A stretch of 64,000 nt of DNA from Chelydra serpentina (Eukaryota; Chordata; Testudines; Chelydridae): assembly GCA_037349315.1 (NCBI GenBank), contig JBAIAC010000003.1, positions 12,090,501 to 12,154,500 of the forward strand, written 5' to 3'. Positions 33,925-44,480 of the stretch are shown piece by piece; position 1 is the stretch's first letter, and each line of letters opens with the position of its first letter. The notes beneath the pieces were generated by a model. That model made no database searches. It was given only the letters and a program-made list of their open reading frames with translations, and was not told where the DNA came from. A program made the position numbers and the translations under genes.

Positions 33925-36132
33925 GTAATTTTTAAATGTGGATAACTAAGAAATGTATGGGAATGCAATGTGTGGTATACTTCGTCTCTGATCCTTCTCC
34001 ATCGGGATACATCACATGACACACCCTTTGTGTCAAGTCACATTGAATTTCTTCTGTGTTCTTGATCTGACTGAGTTTCTCCCATATGATCAGGAACCTG
34101 CTTAGGAGAAGCCATTTCTTCTGGCTTTAATCGGTAAGAGAAGGGTCCTCTGATCCAGCAAGGGAAAATATTTTCTCTCCCTGTCCTTGCCCCTGTGTCT
34201 GAGTGACTGATTGGCAAGCAGCATCTCAGAATATTATATTCATGTCTGTATAGTGTTCTATCAGTGCACACTGCCTTGTCATTCATTTGTACTTTGGCTC
34301 CAGTAAATATATTCTGGCATTTAGACGCTGGTAAGGATTACCCTGAGATCAGAGTTCTGTTGTTGTATCAGAGCTGTGGTCGAATCCTTGTGAACTGCTG
34401 AAAGAGGGCTGTGCACTCCTTCTCTAATTCCCCTGTTTAGTATTATTTCATGTTTTAACTCATAAAATAAATGTATCCCAGTTTTACACAAGGAACATTC
34501 TTTCCCAGAGATCAGAATTCTATTGTTTCCTTGATACCTCTGTTGCACAGATGGTTGCCAACCCCCCAGGACTGTCCTGGAGTCTCCAGGAATTCAAAAT
34601 TAATCTTTCATTCAAGATTATGTCATGTGTTGGAACCTCCAGGAATATGTCCAGCCAAAATTGGCAACCCGAGTTTCACCGAAGAGTTCAACTCAACCAT
34701 AGAGGGCAGGGGGGACGGGAGCCATGTTTGCTGAAATGTGAACATGTTGGAACATCAGCGCCTGCCAACCCTGGTGAACTCCCTCTCTCACACAAAAAAC
34801 TTGCAACTCCATTTTAAAGTACATTTGGAAGGGTTTGCACAGCTCCAATTGCAAAGGTACCAGGTCTGAAAGTTCACCCTGCTTTATGGAACACTGGGCT
34901 AAAAAGTGGCCAGGAAAGTATTCTTGTTTGCACATATTTTCTTTGGTGTTGGCCCCTTTCTAAGGCAGCCAGCTTTTGAGGGAGAGATGTGAGAGTTCTC
35001 ACTGAAGCAATTTTTATACCTATCGCTGACTTTTTGAGCAGAATGGTTTTTAGCACAGAGATGGGCCGACTTCATCCCTTCCTAGTGCCAAGTGCTCAGA
35101 GAACTCTTATTAGCTGCCAGAGATAGTGGCAAGATGAAGAGTCCAACCAATGTCTGCTGTTTTTGGCTGCGTTTTGGAGCTTCGTTTGTTGGCTGGCTCC
35201 TCTGGCAATCTGGATTTTCTCTTAGGGCAGACAGTAGCCATCTGTGTTTTACTCACAACGAGGAGGAAGCTTGCAATGAAAAAAGGGACTTTTCGGTCAT
35301 TGTTTGCCCCACTTTGGGTTTTTTTGGCACATACATGGACCTTAGCAGCTTGAGAGACATGGTCTAAGTACCTCTTACACCCCTGTAGCCACCTCAATAT
35401 AGATGAGCTCTAAATCAAATACTTTCCAAAGTAGGTTTCTGCTTTTGATTTCTATACTTGATCTGAGTTGTTTGGTTGTTTTATTTATTTAAACAAATCT
35501 ATGTTGGCAAATTAAATTGGAGTTCAAAATGAAGCTGCTAGAGAATACCGAATTTAAACAAACAGAAATTAACCAATCTGGTGTTCATTTGTACACATCT
35601 GACGCATTTGTCGAGTGGCAAACTTGAGCATATATTGTTGAACATTCATATCACACCTGGTGTAAATATGGTTTTGTTAGACTATACGTTTAAATGAGGG
35701 ATTTCAGTCTGACCCTATTGCTCTAATCTCAAATTGACGCTACAGACGTTGACTCTACAGACAGCAACAATTCAATATTTGGGGCTCATGCTGCAGAATT
35801 TGATTTTGCAATTACTGTGAATGTACGGAGGATTAATAAAAGCAGTATGCTTGTTTTTCAATGAGGTGTGAGAGTACATTTCAGTTTCTTACCTCTATTG
35901 TAAGATACACAAGGAAGATGAGGTCTGTATGCTGTTGATCTGCTGAACACTCAAAGTTAATCCCCCAAATATAGTGCTTCCAAAGAAACATGTATGGTTC
36001 ACTTCCAATTAAGGGACAATAGCGCATACTGCAGTAGCACATGTTATGCCAGACTCAAACATGACCAGACGCTATTTTCAGTGAATTGGAAAATAGTATT
36101 CTGACATAGGCTACTCAAACAATAACTTCCCA
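33925..36132. other. Intron upstream of the ADGRL3 lectin exon
   Basis: Contains the MITE at 34551-34675 and otherwise unique AT-rich sequence. The overlapping open frames at 35092-35397 on both strands show no domain and no conserved pattern. Confidence 0.5.
34551..34675. repeat. MITE ('GGTTGCCAACC' family)
   Basis: The left end GGTTGCCAACCCCCCAGGAC and the right end CAAAATTGGCAACCC are inverted termini. The interior TGTCCTGGAGTCTCCAGGAA is itself palindromic. This is a frequent turtle element. No clear duplication was found. Confidence 0.75.
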
Positions 36133-36309
36133 GGGGGGAGGGATAGCTCAGTGGTTTGAGCATTGGCTTGCTAAACCCAGGGTTGAGAGTTCAATCCTTG
36201 AGGGGGCCATTTAGGGATCTGGGGCAAAAATTGGGGATTGGTCCTGCTTTGAGCAGGGGGTTGGACTAGATGACCTCCTAAGGTCCCTTCCAACCCTGAT
36301 ATTCTATGA
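36133..36309 (+). mobile_element. Turtle tRNA-derived SINE with CR1 tail
   Basis: This is the third copy of the family, with an A box (TAGCTCAGTGG), a B box (GAGTTCAATCC) and the CR1-like tail ending ATTCTATGAG. It is close to the other two copies in sequence, so it is moderately young. Confidence 0.95.
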
Positions 36310-38212
36310 GTGCCGGTCCTCAAAAAGACAACACTAACATAGCGATACCACATGTGATGTACGACAATAGTTATGTTCTAGGTCTAGTATGAGGAAATAT
36401 CTAAGGCACCATAGATAAATATTTCCTCTCTATTGGAAAGAAAAGGTAAGTATTTCAGATACCACAGTGTGATAACCAAAGGCTGCTATCTATGTTTTAT
36501 GGAAACCACTGTTAATTGCCCTTTCCTGCTTCCTCCAAATATTAGTGTAGCCCATATCACATCTATCTTTCATGATGGCTGCAGTAAACATTCAAGTGTT
36601 TGATATTTTGAGGTCCTTTTAAGCAAATCTATTATTATTATTTAATGTTTTGGTCCTATATAATAACCTCACTTAGAGAAATCAAGGGAAATTGCTTATG
36701 AATTGCAAAGATTTCTGCTATGAAATCACATACGTCGAAGTCCAAACATGAAGGATAACACTCATTACAAGCATCCCATAGTTTGATTTATAGAGCTGCT
36801 TTTTTCTTTAAAAAAAGCTGCCTATCCATATACTATAGTATATGATATAACTTTAAAAATATACCCTCAGTGTGCAGCAGTAGTTAGTACAACCTACCAC
36901 CAGTGAGTCAGGCAATTGCAAAACAATGCCTCTCCCTCCCGCCTTTGAATAACCTCCCATCTTTACAATCTCCATCTCACACACAGATCCTTATTGAGGC
37001 TCCTAAACAAGTGACCTGATTGTTCATTTGTGGGGCAGACAGGAGTAGAGAGCATCCAGGGGCACACATAGTCTGAGCGAGGTAAAGTGCTGTATTTCAG
37101 ACAAAGTCAGGAATGACACAGGCTCAACATGACTCCTGGATGTTGTGAGAACTTCCAAAGACTCTGAAATGCCTCCTGCCGCATTGATTTTCAAAATAGC
37201 TCAGTACCCAACTGCTCCTATTGAAATCAAGCGCCTTATTCGGGAGCCTAAATGCAGATGCGGGAATCACTTATTTTTTTAAAAATCTTGATCTAAAAGA
37301 TATGACGTGTGAAAATCAATGGTAAGAAGCTAGTGTCTCTTCACATTCAAATGTTAGAGCTATCCTATTATCCATCCTTTGTTTAATTTCAGTTACCTTG
37401 CTTATTGGCTAGCGCTCAGTAAGAAGAGCAGCACAGTGTTTTACTCAAAACCGCTGAAGGCAGATGTGGTGACAATTTTACTTTTGTAACGACATTCAGG
37501 ACAACCTATGATGAAACCTCATGCTGCTGAAATTACACAGGGCCAAGCGGTAACCGAGGGTGAGATGGTAAAAGGTAATGACAGGATTTATCTAGGCAAT
37601 ACAGAATTTCTTCTTTTGTTAATTTCTAGAGTTGGAAAATTAAACAAGTCATCAAAATCTTTCGCTTTCCTCCTGACCCCCTTCACTTTTGACCTCAAAA
37701 CATAATTGCCTCTTGTCATGCCTGTAGGGCATCCATCGGCTTGTAGTTATTACTGCTGCACTTAATCAAAGGCTAAAATATCCTTTAAATTACATGTATT
37801 CTCGATTGCTACAGACTTGTTGAGCTTCATTACAGTTAGAAGCATGATGGCAGCAGATGTACTGTTAAAGAAATTGTGGGCTGATGTTTTTAATTAGAAT
37901 CCATGTGTAATTTCCCCTGAAAAAACATTGCAGGCTAGACTTTCAGAGTGCACTTTAAGTGTACACGTTGGGGCAATGATGCAGAAAAATGCGCATGCAA
38001 AGAAATAATTATTTTCAGACTAGTAATTCTGTGAAGGTAAAAATATGGGAACTGCCCAGTTAAATACCTTACTTGTCCCAATTTCAAGTGCAATGCATCA
38101 TTTTCCCCCTACAAATTCAGGGATATGTTTTTGTGTTTGCTATTTCTCACTGGCCGACATCCCAATATTAGGCCTTGATTCGGAAAAATATAATCTATTC
38201 AGGAAGGCTGCT
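36310..38212. other. AT-rich intronic sequence
   Basis: No repeat family or exon was recognised. The stretch around 37700-37950 is non-repetitive and could be conserved non-coding DNA, which cannot be checked here. Confidence 0.5.
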
Positions 38213-38215
38213 TAA

Positions 38216-38478
38216 GGCTATGGCTACACTGGCACTTTACAGCGCTGCAACTTTCTCGCTCAGGGGTGTGAAAAAACACACACACCCCCCGAGCGCAGGA
38301 AGTTACAGCGCTGTAAAGCGCCAGTGTAGCCGGTGCCCCAGGGCTGGGAGCCGCGCTCCCAGCGCTGTAAGCTATTCCCCTCGTGGAGGTGGAGTGCCTG
38401 CAGCACTGGGAGAGACCTCTCTCCCACACTCGCACTTCAAAGCGGCAGCGCTTTGAAGTTTCGAGTGTAGCCAAAGCC
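38216..38478. mobile_element. Harbinger-like foldback MITE, copy A
   Basis: The 263-bp element starts GGCTATGGCTACACTGGC and ends GAGTGTAGCCAAAGCC, between TAA trinucleotides (38213-38215 and 38479-38481). It has internal hairpins such as TTTACAGCGCTG versus CAGCGCTGTAAAG. It belongs to the same family as 49504-49713, which lies in the opposite orientation. The ORFs over it on both strands are products of the GC-rich palindromes. Confidence 0.87.
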
Positions 38479-38479
38479 T

Positions 38480-38572
38480 AAGTATGTGCTTAACTTTAAA
38501 TCACTGAAGTCACTGGGCCTTAAGCACTTACTTAAAGTTAAGCGCAGGCTTAAGTGCTTTAATAAATTGAGG
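38480..38572. repeat. Foldback repeat abutting the Harbinger-like MITE
   Basis: TAAGTATGTGCTTAACTTTA and TTAAAGTTAAGCGCAGGCTTAAGTGC form inverted arms of the family at 29205-29420. The MITE at 38216-38478 appears to have inserted into or beside it. Confidence 0.65.
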
Positions 38573-39127
38573 CTTTGTTTAGAATACTTGCCTCTTTCTA
38601 TTTAAAACAAAGTATTATTATTGCCCTAATTTGCAGTACGTAAACATACATCTAAATGCTTCTTTTTACCCTCGGACCTTTGTCATCAAGAATAATATTA
38701 GTGGAAAGTGAAAATTCATTTAAAGGCTATTACTGCAAATGTTTATTTAACTGAAAAGAATTCTCCCCTTTCCACATCCCCTTTAATTACTCACACATAT
38801 TAATTCTGGTCCATCAAACCTCTTTCTCTGAAATGCTTGTTATTTCAAAGTGGCTGAAAAACTAAACTCATGACTGGAATACGAGGATAGAAATCTCTCT
38901 TTTTCTCACTACACAGACTGAAAATATTTAATAGTTAGGAATTGTGCATCCTTTTCTGCTCATGTCACTGAAGTGGGGTAGGGAAAAAAAGCAAACTACA
39001 TTATTCCCAGAACAGGAAAGGGTTAAAGATCTGACCTTGAGACAGAGGCTGATACTGGTCTGCCTCTGCCACATCTGCCAGCAATATCATTATCAGGGTC
39101 CTTTGCCATGTGGAATTGCTGTATAAA

Positions 39128-39231
39128 GGCCATGATTCACCAGGGCATTAGTCTAATTTAACACTGGTATGCTTCCACTGATGGAGCTACGCTGGCATGA
39201 AACCAGAGTAACAAGGTAGTAAATCAGGCCT
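39128..39231. repeat. Palindromic MITE
   Basis: The left arm GGCCATGATTCACCAGGGCA and the right arm ending AGTAAATCAGGCC are inverted, around a centre near CACTGATGGAGCTACGC. It is related to the element at 11236-11322. Confidence 0.6.
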
Positions 39232-39689
39232 TCTACATTCATCTTTAGCTCGCAAGATAGTGGCTGATAGAAGCTCATAGGTATTCAAGTCGGAGTCTGT
39301 AGCGAGATCGAGATCTGAATGATGCGTTTCTAAAGTCTGCTGACTCAGGAACCACTAGGGCTAGGAATGAATGTTGTAGACCACCGGGGAAGCAGTGCAT
39401 GTGCACTAGGGGAGGTTGGATGGTCTTGTGGTGAAGGCACTTGATTTCAGCATTGCCATTATGTCAGCACCCCAAAAATCATGAGATTGGCTTAAAAATC
39501 ATGAGGTTAGAAAACCAAAAGGGTTTTATTTACTGTCTGATTTCTGAAACTTTATGTTTCACTCAGGTGATATTTTCGGGCTTTTCAGGGCTAGAAATGT
39601 TTGGTGTTTTTTTTTTTTAATTGACAGTGAGATTGTCACTTAATCACTTGCCTCCAAGAATTGGGAATTTAAGTAAAGCACCAAACAGC

Positions 39690-39830
39690 AGACAGCTCAG
39701 GGTAAAATTGCAAGATTCACAAGGAGATCTAGGTTTGATTCCCACTCTCTCTCAGGTTTCCTGGATGATCTTGGACAAGTCAATTCACCTCTCTGTGCCT
39801 CAATTCCCTTTCTGTAAAATGCTCCAATTA
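39690..39830 (+). mobile_element. MIR SINE fragment
   Basis: GATCTAGGTTTGATTCCCAC, GATCTTGGACAAGTCAATTC and CTGTGCCTCAATTCCCTTTC follow MIR order. Confidence 0.75.
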
Positions 39831-40153
39831 AGTCAACGGAACCACACAGGTTCTCTGTAAGAGAGATGGGAGTCAGACCAGCTGGGTGCATCTGGAGTTT
39901 ACCGAAGCATAGAAGGACCCAAAGTAATGTATTCCTAAAATCTCTTCAAAAAGTTAAAGTTGAATCTGGATTTGTGGTCCCTTGAGCAAGTCCCTAAAGG
40001 GGAATGTTAGAGCTCCTGTAAAAATATTTGCATTATTAAAGAAATTATGGAATGGTGAGATAAGGATTGCTTTGTATTGTTTATGGACTTGTTTACTATT
40101 GCATTAAATCTATTTTTAAGCCACCATTGACCAGAAAGAGGAGGTGTATGAAA

Positions 40154-40747
40154 TAAGGCTGTCAAGTGATTAAAAAAAATTATTTGTGATTAATCGCACT
40201 GTTAAGCAATAGGATACCATTTATTTAAATATTTGTGGATGTTTTCTACATTTTCAAACATATATTGATTTCAGTTACAACACAGAATACAAAGGATACA
40301 GTGCTCACTTTATATTTCTTTTATTATAAATATTTGCACTGTAAAAAAAACAAATAGTATAATATTTCAGTTCAGCTAATACAAGTACTGTAGTGCAATC
40401 TCTTTATAACGAAAGTCCACTCAGTTCTACTTCAGTCAATCGCTCAGACAAACAAGTTTCGTTACAATTTGCAGGAGATAACGCTGCCCACATCGTTCTT
40501 ACAATGTCACCTGAAAGTGAGAACAGGCGTTTGCATGGCACTGTTGTATCTGGCATCGCAAGATATTTATGTGCCACTTTGTATTCTGTGTTGTAATAGA
40601 AATCAATATATCTGAAACTGTAGAAAAACATCCACAAATATTTAATAAATTTCAATTTATTGAACAGTGCGATCACAATTAATTTTTTAATCAGTTAACT
40701 CAAGCGATTAACTCAAAAAAATTAACTGCGATTAATCGACAGCCCTA
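40154..40747 (-). mobile_element. Internally deleted hAT transposon with perfect 8-bp duplication
   Basis: The 594-bp element has inverted termini TAAGGCTGTCAA and TCGACAGCCCTA, and identical flanking 8-mers GTATGAAA (40146-40153 and 40748-40755). On the minus strand, frame 40404-40676 keeps the C-terminal hATC dimerisation region of a ZBED-type transposase, including YLAMPDTTVPCKRLFSLSGD. Everything upstream in the transposase is deleted, so it is non-autonomous. It is the same family as 41996-44472 but in the other orientation. Confidence 0.94.
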
Positions 40748-40755
40748 GTATGAAA

Positions 40756-41987
40756 CTCGAACAGTTGCCCAGAGACGAATAAAAAGAAGAATCTAGCCAT
40801 ACATATCAGAGTTCAAAAACCCTTATAGGTGTCTAGGGGCCAAAACCAAAAGCACCATTCACAGGAGTCCTAGGAGAACAAGATTCAGTCCTTATTACTT
40901 CATTTTACTGAAAATTATCCAGATGTTGAAACCTAGCCATATTCAGTTAGTTGTATGGTTGAACTGTAGATCATTAAAATAACAAATGGGTTTGTTTTGG
41001 TGCTTTAGACATCACAGTTTCTCTGGGTCTCTGCCATAAATAACTAGAGAGAATGTGTTCTTTCCACTAATTGTAACTGTGTGAACCTTTAATAAAGAAA
41101 CCTGAAAATGGTTGAGATTTGCCTGGCTTGGGGTGGAAAACAAGCAAAACTCAAAGGTACAAATTTCCAACAGTTCCTAGGGGTCTGGGGTGCTCAATTT
41201 GAGACCCTTAACGCCACCTGATTTTCTGAAGCTGGGTGCTTATCAGTGGATCCCTCCATCTCTGCTCTGTCCAGGCAGGTCATGCCTGAACTTGTTAACT
41301 AGAGTCTCCATAGTCTAATGCACAATATCTGTTAGTCTATGGTCAGAAAACTCAGAAGTAGATAAGTTAACAGGATCTCCTTGATATTGACCCAACAATG
41401 GAAACCCAATATACCTATGTCAAGCAACTACTTGTAATCCTTTAAACTGGTTTAGGCTATACACCCAGGCCAAAAGTGAATTCCTGGCACAACCGAAGTC
41501 AATGGCAAAACTCCCACCAACTTCAACAGTATCACCTCAGAAATATATGCAACTATTTCTGAATCTGGCCAACGACAACATTTCTCCATTTCCATTAATG
41601 GGGGTTTCCTTGGTTAAAAAAAAAAAGTGGAATTAAAGCCTGGGACTAGGTTAAAAATAAAATCACAATCAGCACAGTGACGACAGGCAGCTCTTTAGGG
41701 AAATGGCAGTCTCCTCCCACAGAGCTCACCTACTTTAGTAGAAAATGGTAAACCCTTTCATGGGAAGCTGCACAATGTTTCACTGATCAGGAAACCACTG
41801 GATTTCGCTCCTTCCCCTCCCCTCCCACCCTGTTGTGTGTGTGTGTTGCAATTTTTATGTATTTCCCATACAGCTCTATCCATGATGAAATCCTATCCCT
41901 TGTTCAAAGTTCAGTAACCTGGTCCAGCATAGATAAACTAGGCATACAGTAAAACCAATTGTTCGACATGGCATGGCAGCTGAAACC
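40756..41987. other. Intronic spacer between two hAT copies
   Basis: A short GT run lies near 41834-41846. No exon or repeat family was otherwise recognised. Confidence 0.5.
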
Positions 41988-42612
41988 ATGGAATGTAGGG
42001 CTGTCAATTAATCGCAGTTAACTCACACAATTATCTCAAAAAAAAATAATTATGATTAAAAAAAATAGTGATTAATCGCAGTTTTAATTGCACTGTTAAA
42101 GAGTAGAATATCAACTGAAATGTATTAAATATTTTGGATGTTTTTTCTACATTTTAAAACATTTATTTCAATTACAACACAGAATACAATGTGTACAGTG
42201 CTCATTTTATATTATTTTATTACAAAAATGTTCACTGTAAAAATGATCAACCAAAGAAATAGTCTTTCAATTAAACTCATACAAGTACTGCAGTGTGATC
42301 TCTTTATTGTGAAGGTGCAACTTACAAATGTAGATTTGTTTTTGTTACCTAACTGAACTCAAAAACAAAACAATGTAACACTTTAGAGCCTACAAGTCCA
42401 CTCAGTCCTATTTCTTTTTCAGCCAATCGCTAAGAGAAAAAAGTTTGTTTACATTACAGGAGATAATGGGGCCCACTTCTTATTTACAATGTCACCTGAA
42501 AGCGAGAACAGGCATTCATGTGGCACTTTTGTAGCCGGTATTGCAAGGTATTTATGTGCTAGATACGCTTTGCTACGGCCACCATTCCAGAAGACAAGCT
42601 TCCATGTTGATG

Positions 42613-43467
42613 GTCAATACGCTGGAGGGTAGGAACAGGATACAGAGGGACCTAGACAAATTAGAGGATTGGGCCAAAAGAAATCTGATGAGGTTCAACA
42701 AGGACAAGTGCAGAGTCCTGCACTTAGGACGGAAGAATCCCATGCACTGCTACAGACTAGGGACCGAATGGCTGGGCAGCAGTTCTGCAGAAAAGGACCT
42801 AGGGGTTACGGTGGACGAAAAGGTGAATATGAGTCAACAGTGTGCCCTTATTGCCAAGAAGGCTAATGGCATTTTGGGTTGTATAAGTAGGGGAATTTCC
42901 AGCAGATCGAGGGATGTGATTATTCCCCTCTATTCGGCACTGGTGAGGCCTCATTTGGAGTACTGTGTCCAGTTTTGGGCCCCACACTACAAGAAGGATG
43001 TGGATAAATTGGAAAGAGTCCAGCGGAGGGCAACAAAAATGATTAGGGGACTGGAGCACATGACTTATGAGGAGAGGCTGAGGGAACTGGGATTGTTTAG
43101 CCTGCAGAAGAGAAGAGTGAGGGGGGATTTGATAGCTGCTTTCAACTACCTGAAAGGGGGTTCCAAAGAGGATGGATCTAGACTGTTCTCAGTGGTAGAA
43201 GATGACAGAACAAGGAGTAATGGTGTCAAGTTGCAGAGGGGGAGGTTTAGGTTGGATATTAGGAAAAACTTTTTCACTAGAAGGGTGGTGAAGCACTGGA
43301 ATGGGTTACCTAGGGAGGTGGTGGAATCTCCTTCCTTAGAGGTTTTTAAGGTCAGGCTTGACAAAGCCCTGGCTGGGATGATTTAGTTGTGTTTGGTCCT
43401 GCTTTGAGCAGGGGGTTGGACTAGATGGCCTCCTGAGGTCCCTTCCAACCCTGAGATTCTATGATTA
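42613..43467 (+). mobile_element. Young 5'-truncated CR1 inserted in the hAT
   Basis: The copy runs from ACGCTGGAGGGTAGGAACAG to the CR1 tail GATTCTATGAT. The last part of ORF2 is intact: from about 42620 to a stop at 43386 it encodes the reverse-transcriptase C-terminus ([20 protein letters not shown] ... [15 protein letters not shown]). No stops in about 255 codons and a near-consensus sequence make it the youngest CR1 in the window. Because it is 5' truncated it cannot be autonomous. Confidence 0.95.
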
Positions 43468-43637
43468 TGCTCGTTAAAAAAATAATGTGATAATTACTTA
43501 GTGACTGAACTCCTTGGGGGGGAGAATTGTAGGTCTCCTGCTCTGCTTTACCCACATTCTGTCATATATTTCATGGTATAGCAGTCTCGGATGATGACCC
43601 AGCACATGTTCACTTTAAGAACACTTTCACTACAGAT

Positions 43638-44090
43638 ATGACAAAATGCAAAGAAGGTACCAATGTGAGATGGCTAAAGATAGCTACAGCACTCGACCCA
43701 AGGTTTAAGCATCTGAAGTGCCTTCCAAAATCTGAGAGGAACGAGGTGTGGAGCATGCTTTCAAAAATCTTAAAAGAGCAGAAGTGGAAACTACAGAACC
43801 CAGACCACCAAAAAAGAAAATAAACCTTCGGCAGGTGGCATCTGACTCAGATGATGAAAATGAACATGCGTCAGTCCTCACTGCTTTGGATCGTTATGGA
43901 GCAGAACCCCTCATCAGCATGGATGCATGTCCTCTGGAATTGCGGTTGAAGCGACACATGAATCTTAAACCCATCTAGCACGTAAATATCTTGTGATGCC
44001 CACTACAACAGTGCCATGAGAACACCTGTTCTTACTTTCAGGTGACATTGTAAAGAAAAAGAGGGCAGCATTATCTCCTGCATATGTAAA
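43638..44090 (+). pseudogene. hAT (ZBED-like) transposase remnant
   Basis: Frame 43638-43823 reads WLKIATALDPRFKHLKCLP, the conserved DPRFK-type block in the C-terminal half of hAT transposases. A +1 shift leads to SDSDDENEHASVLTALDRY (43748-43978). After another shift comes the hATC dimerisation motif (ARKYLVMPTTTVP, then LSGDIVKKKRAALSPA) near 43977-44090. Frameshifts and an in-frame stop inside hATC show that it is dead. The N-terminal zinc finger and most of the catalytic core are missing. Confidence 0.9.
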
Positions 44091-44480
44091 CTTCTTTGAG
44101 CGATTGGCTGAACAAGAAGTAGGACTGAGTGGACTTGTCGGCTCTAAAGATTTACATTGTTTTGTTTTTGAATGCAGTTATTTTTTGGTACATAATTCTA
44201 CGCTTGTAAGTTCAACTTTCATGATAAGAGATTAACCTAATACAAGTACTGTAGTGCAATTTAAAATACTATTTCTTTTGTTTTTTACAGTGCAAATATT
44301 TGTAATGAAGAATAAATATAAAGTGAGCACTGTACACTTTGTATTCTATGTTGGCAATTGAAATCAATATATTTGAAAATGTAGGAAACATCCAATAATA
44401 TTTAAATACATAGTATTCTATAATACAGTGTGATTAAGCATGATTAATTTTTTTAATCGCTTGACAGCCCTAATGGAAAA

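Larger units (their letters stand above)
38573..40153. other. Intronic sequence with three old repeats
   Basis: Contains a foldback (39128-39231), an ATCATGAGATTGGCTTAAAA repeat at about 39455-39610 seen widely in turtles, and a MIR-like stretch (39690-39830). No exon was recognised. Confidence 0.5.
41996..44472 (+). mobile_element. Decayed hAT transposon carrying a CR1 insertion
   Basis: Termini TAGGGCTGTCAATTAATCG and CGCTTGACAGCCCTA are inverted, and the flanks ATGGAATG (41988-41995) and ATGGAAAA (44473-44480) are a six-of-eight-base match to a hAT duplication. Without the CR1 (42613-43467) the element is about 1.6 kb. Long subterminal regions are near-inverted copies of each other. Fragments of transposase remain between 43626 and 44090. 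It is non-functional. Confidence 0.92.

Noticed and set aside
40404..40676. Possible domesticated ZBED-type gene
   Set aside because: Only the C-terminal dimerisation region is open, inside a 594-bp deleted transposon with its own termini and duplication. It lacks the zinc finger and catalytic core.
42541..43386. 281-codon open frame as a host gene
   Set aside because: It is the CR1 reverse-transcriptase C-terminus with 25 chance codons from flanking hAT sequence.
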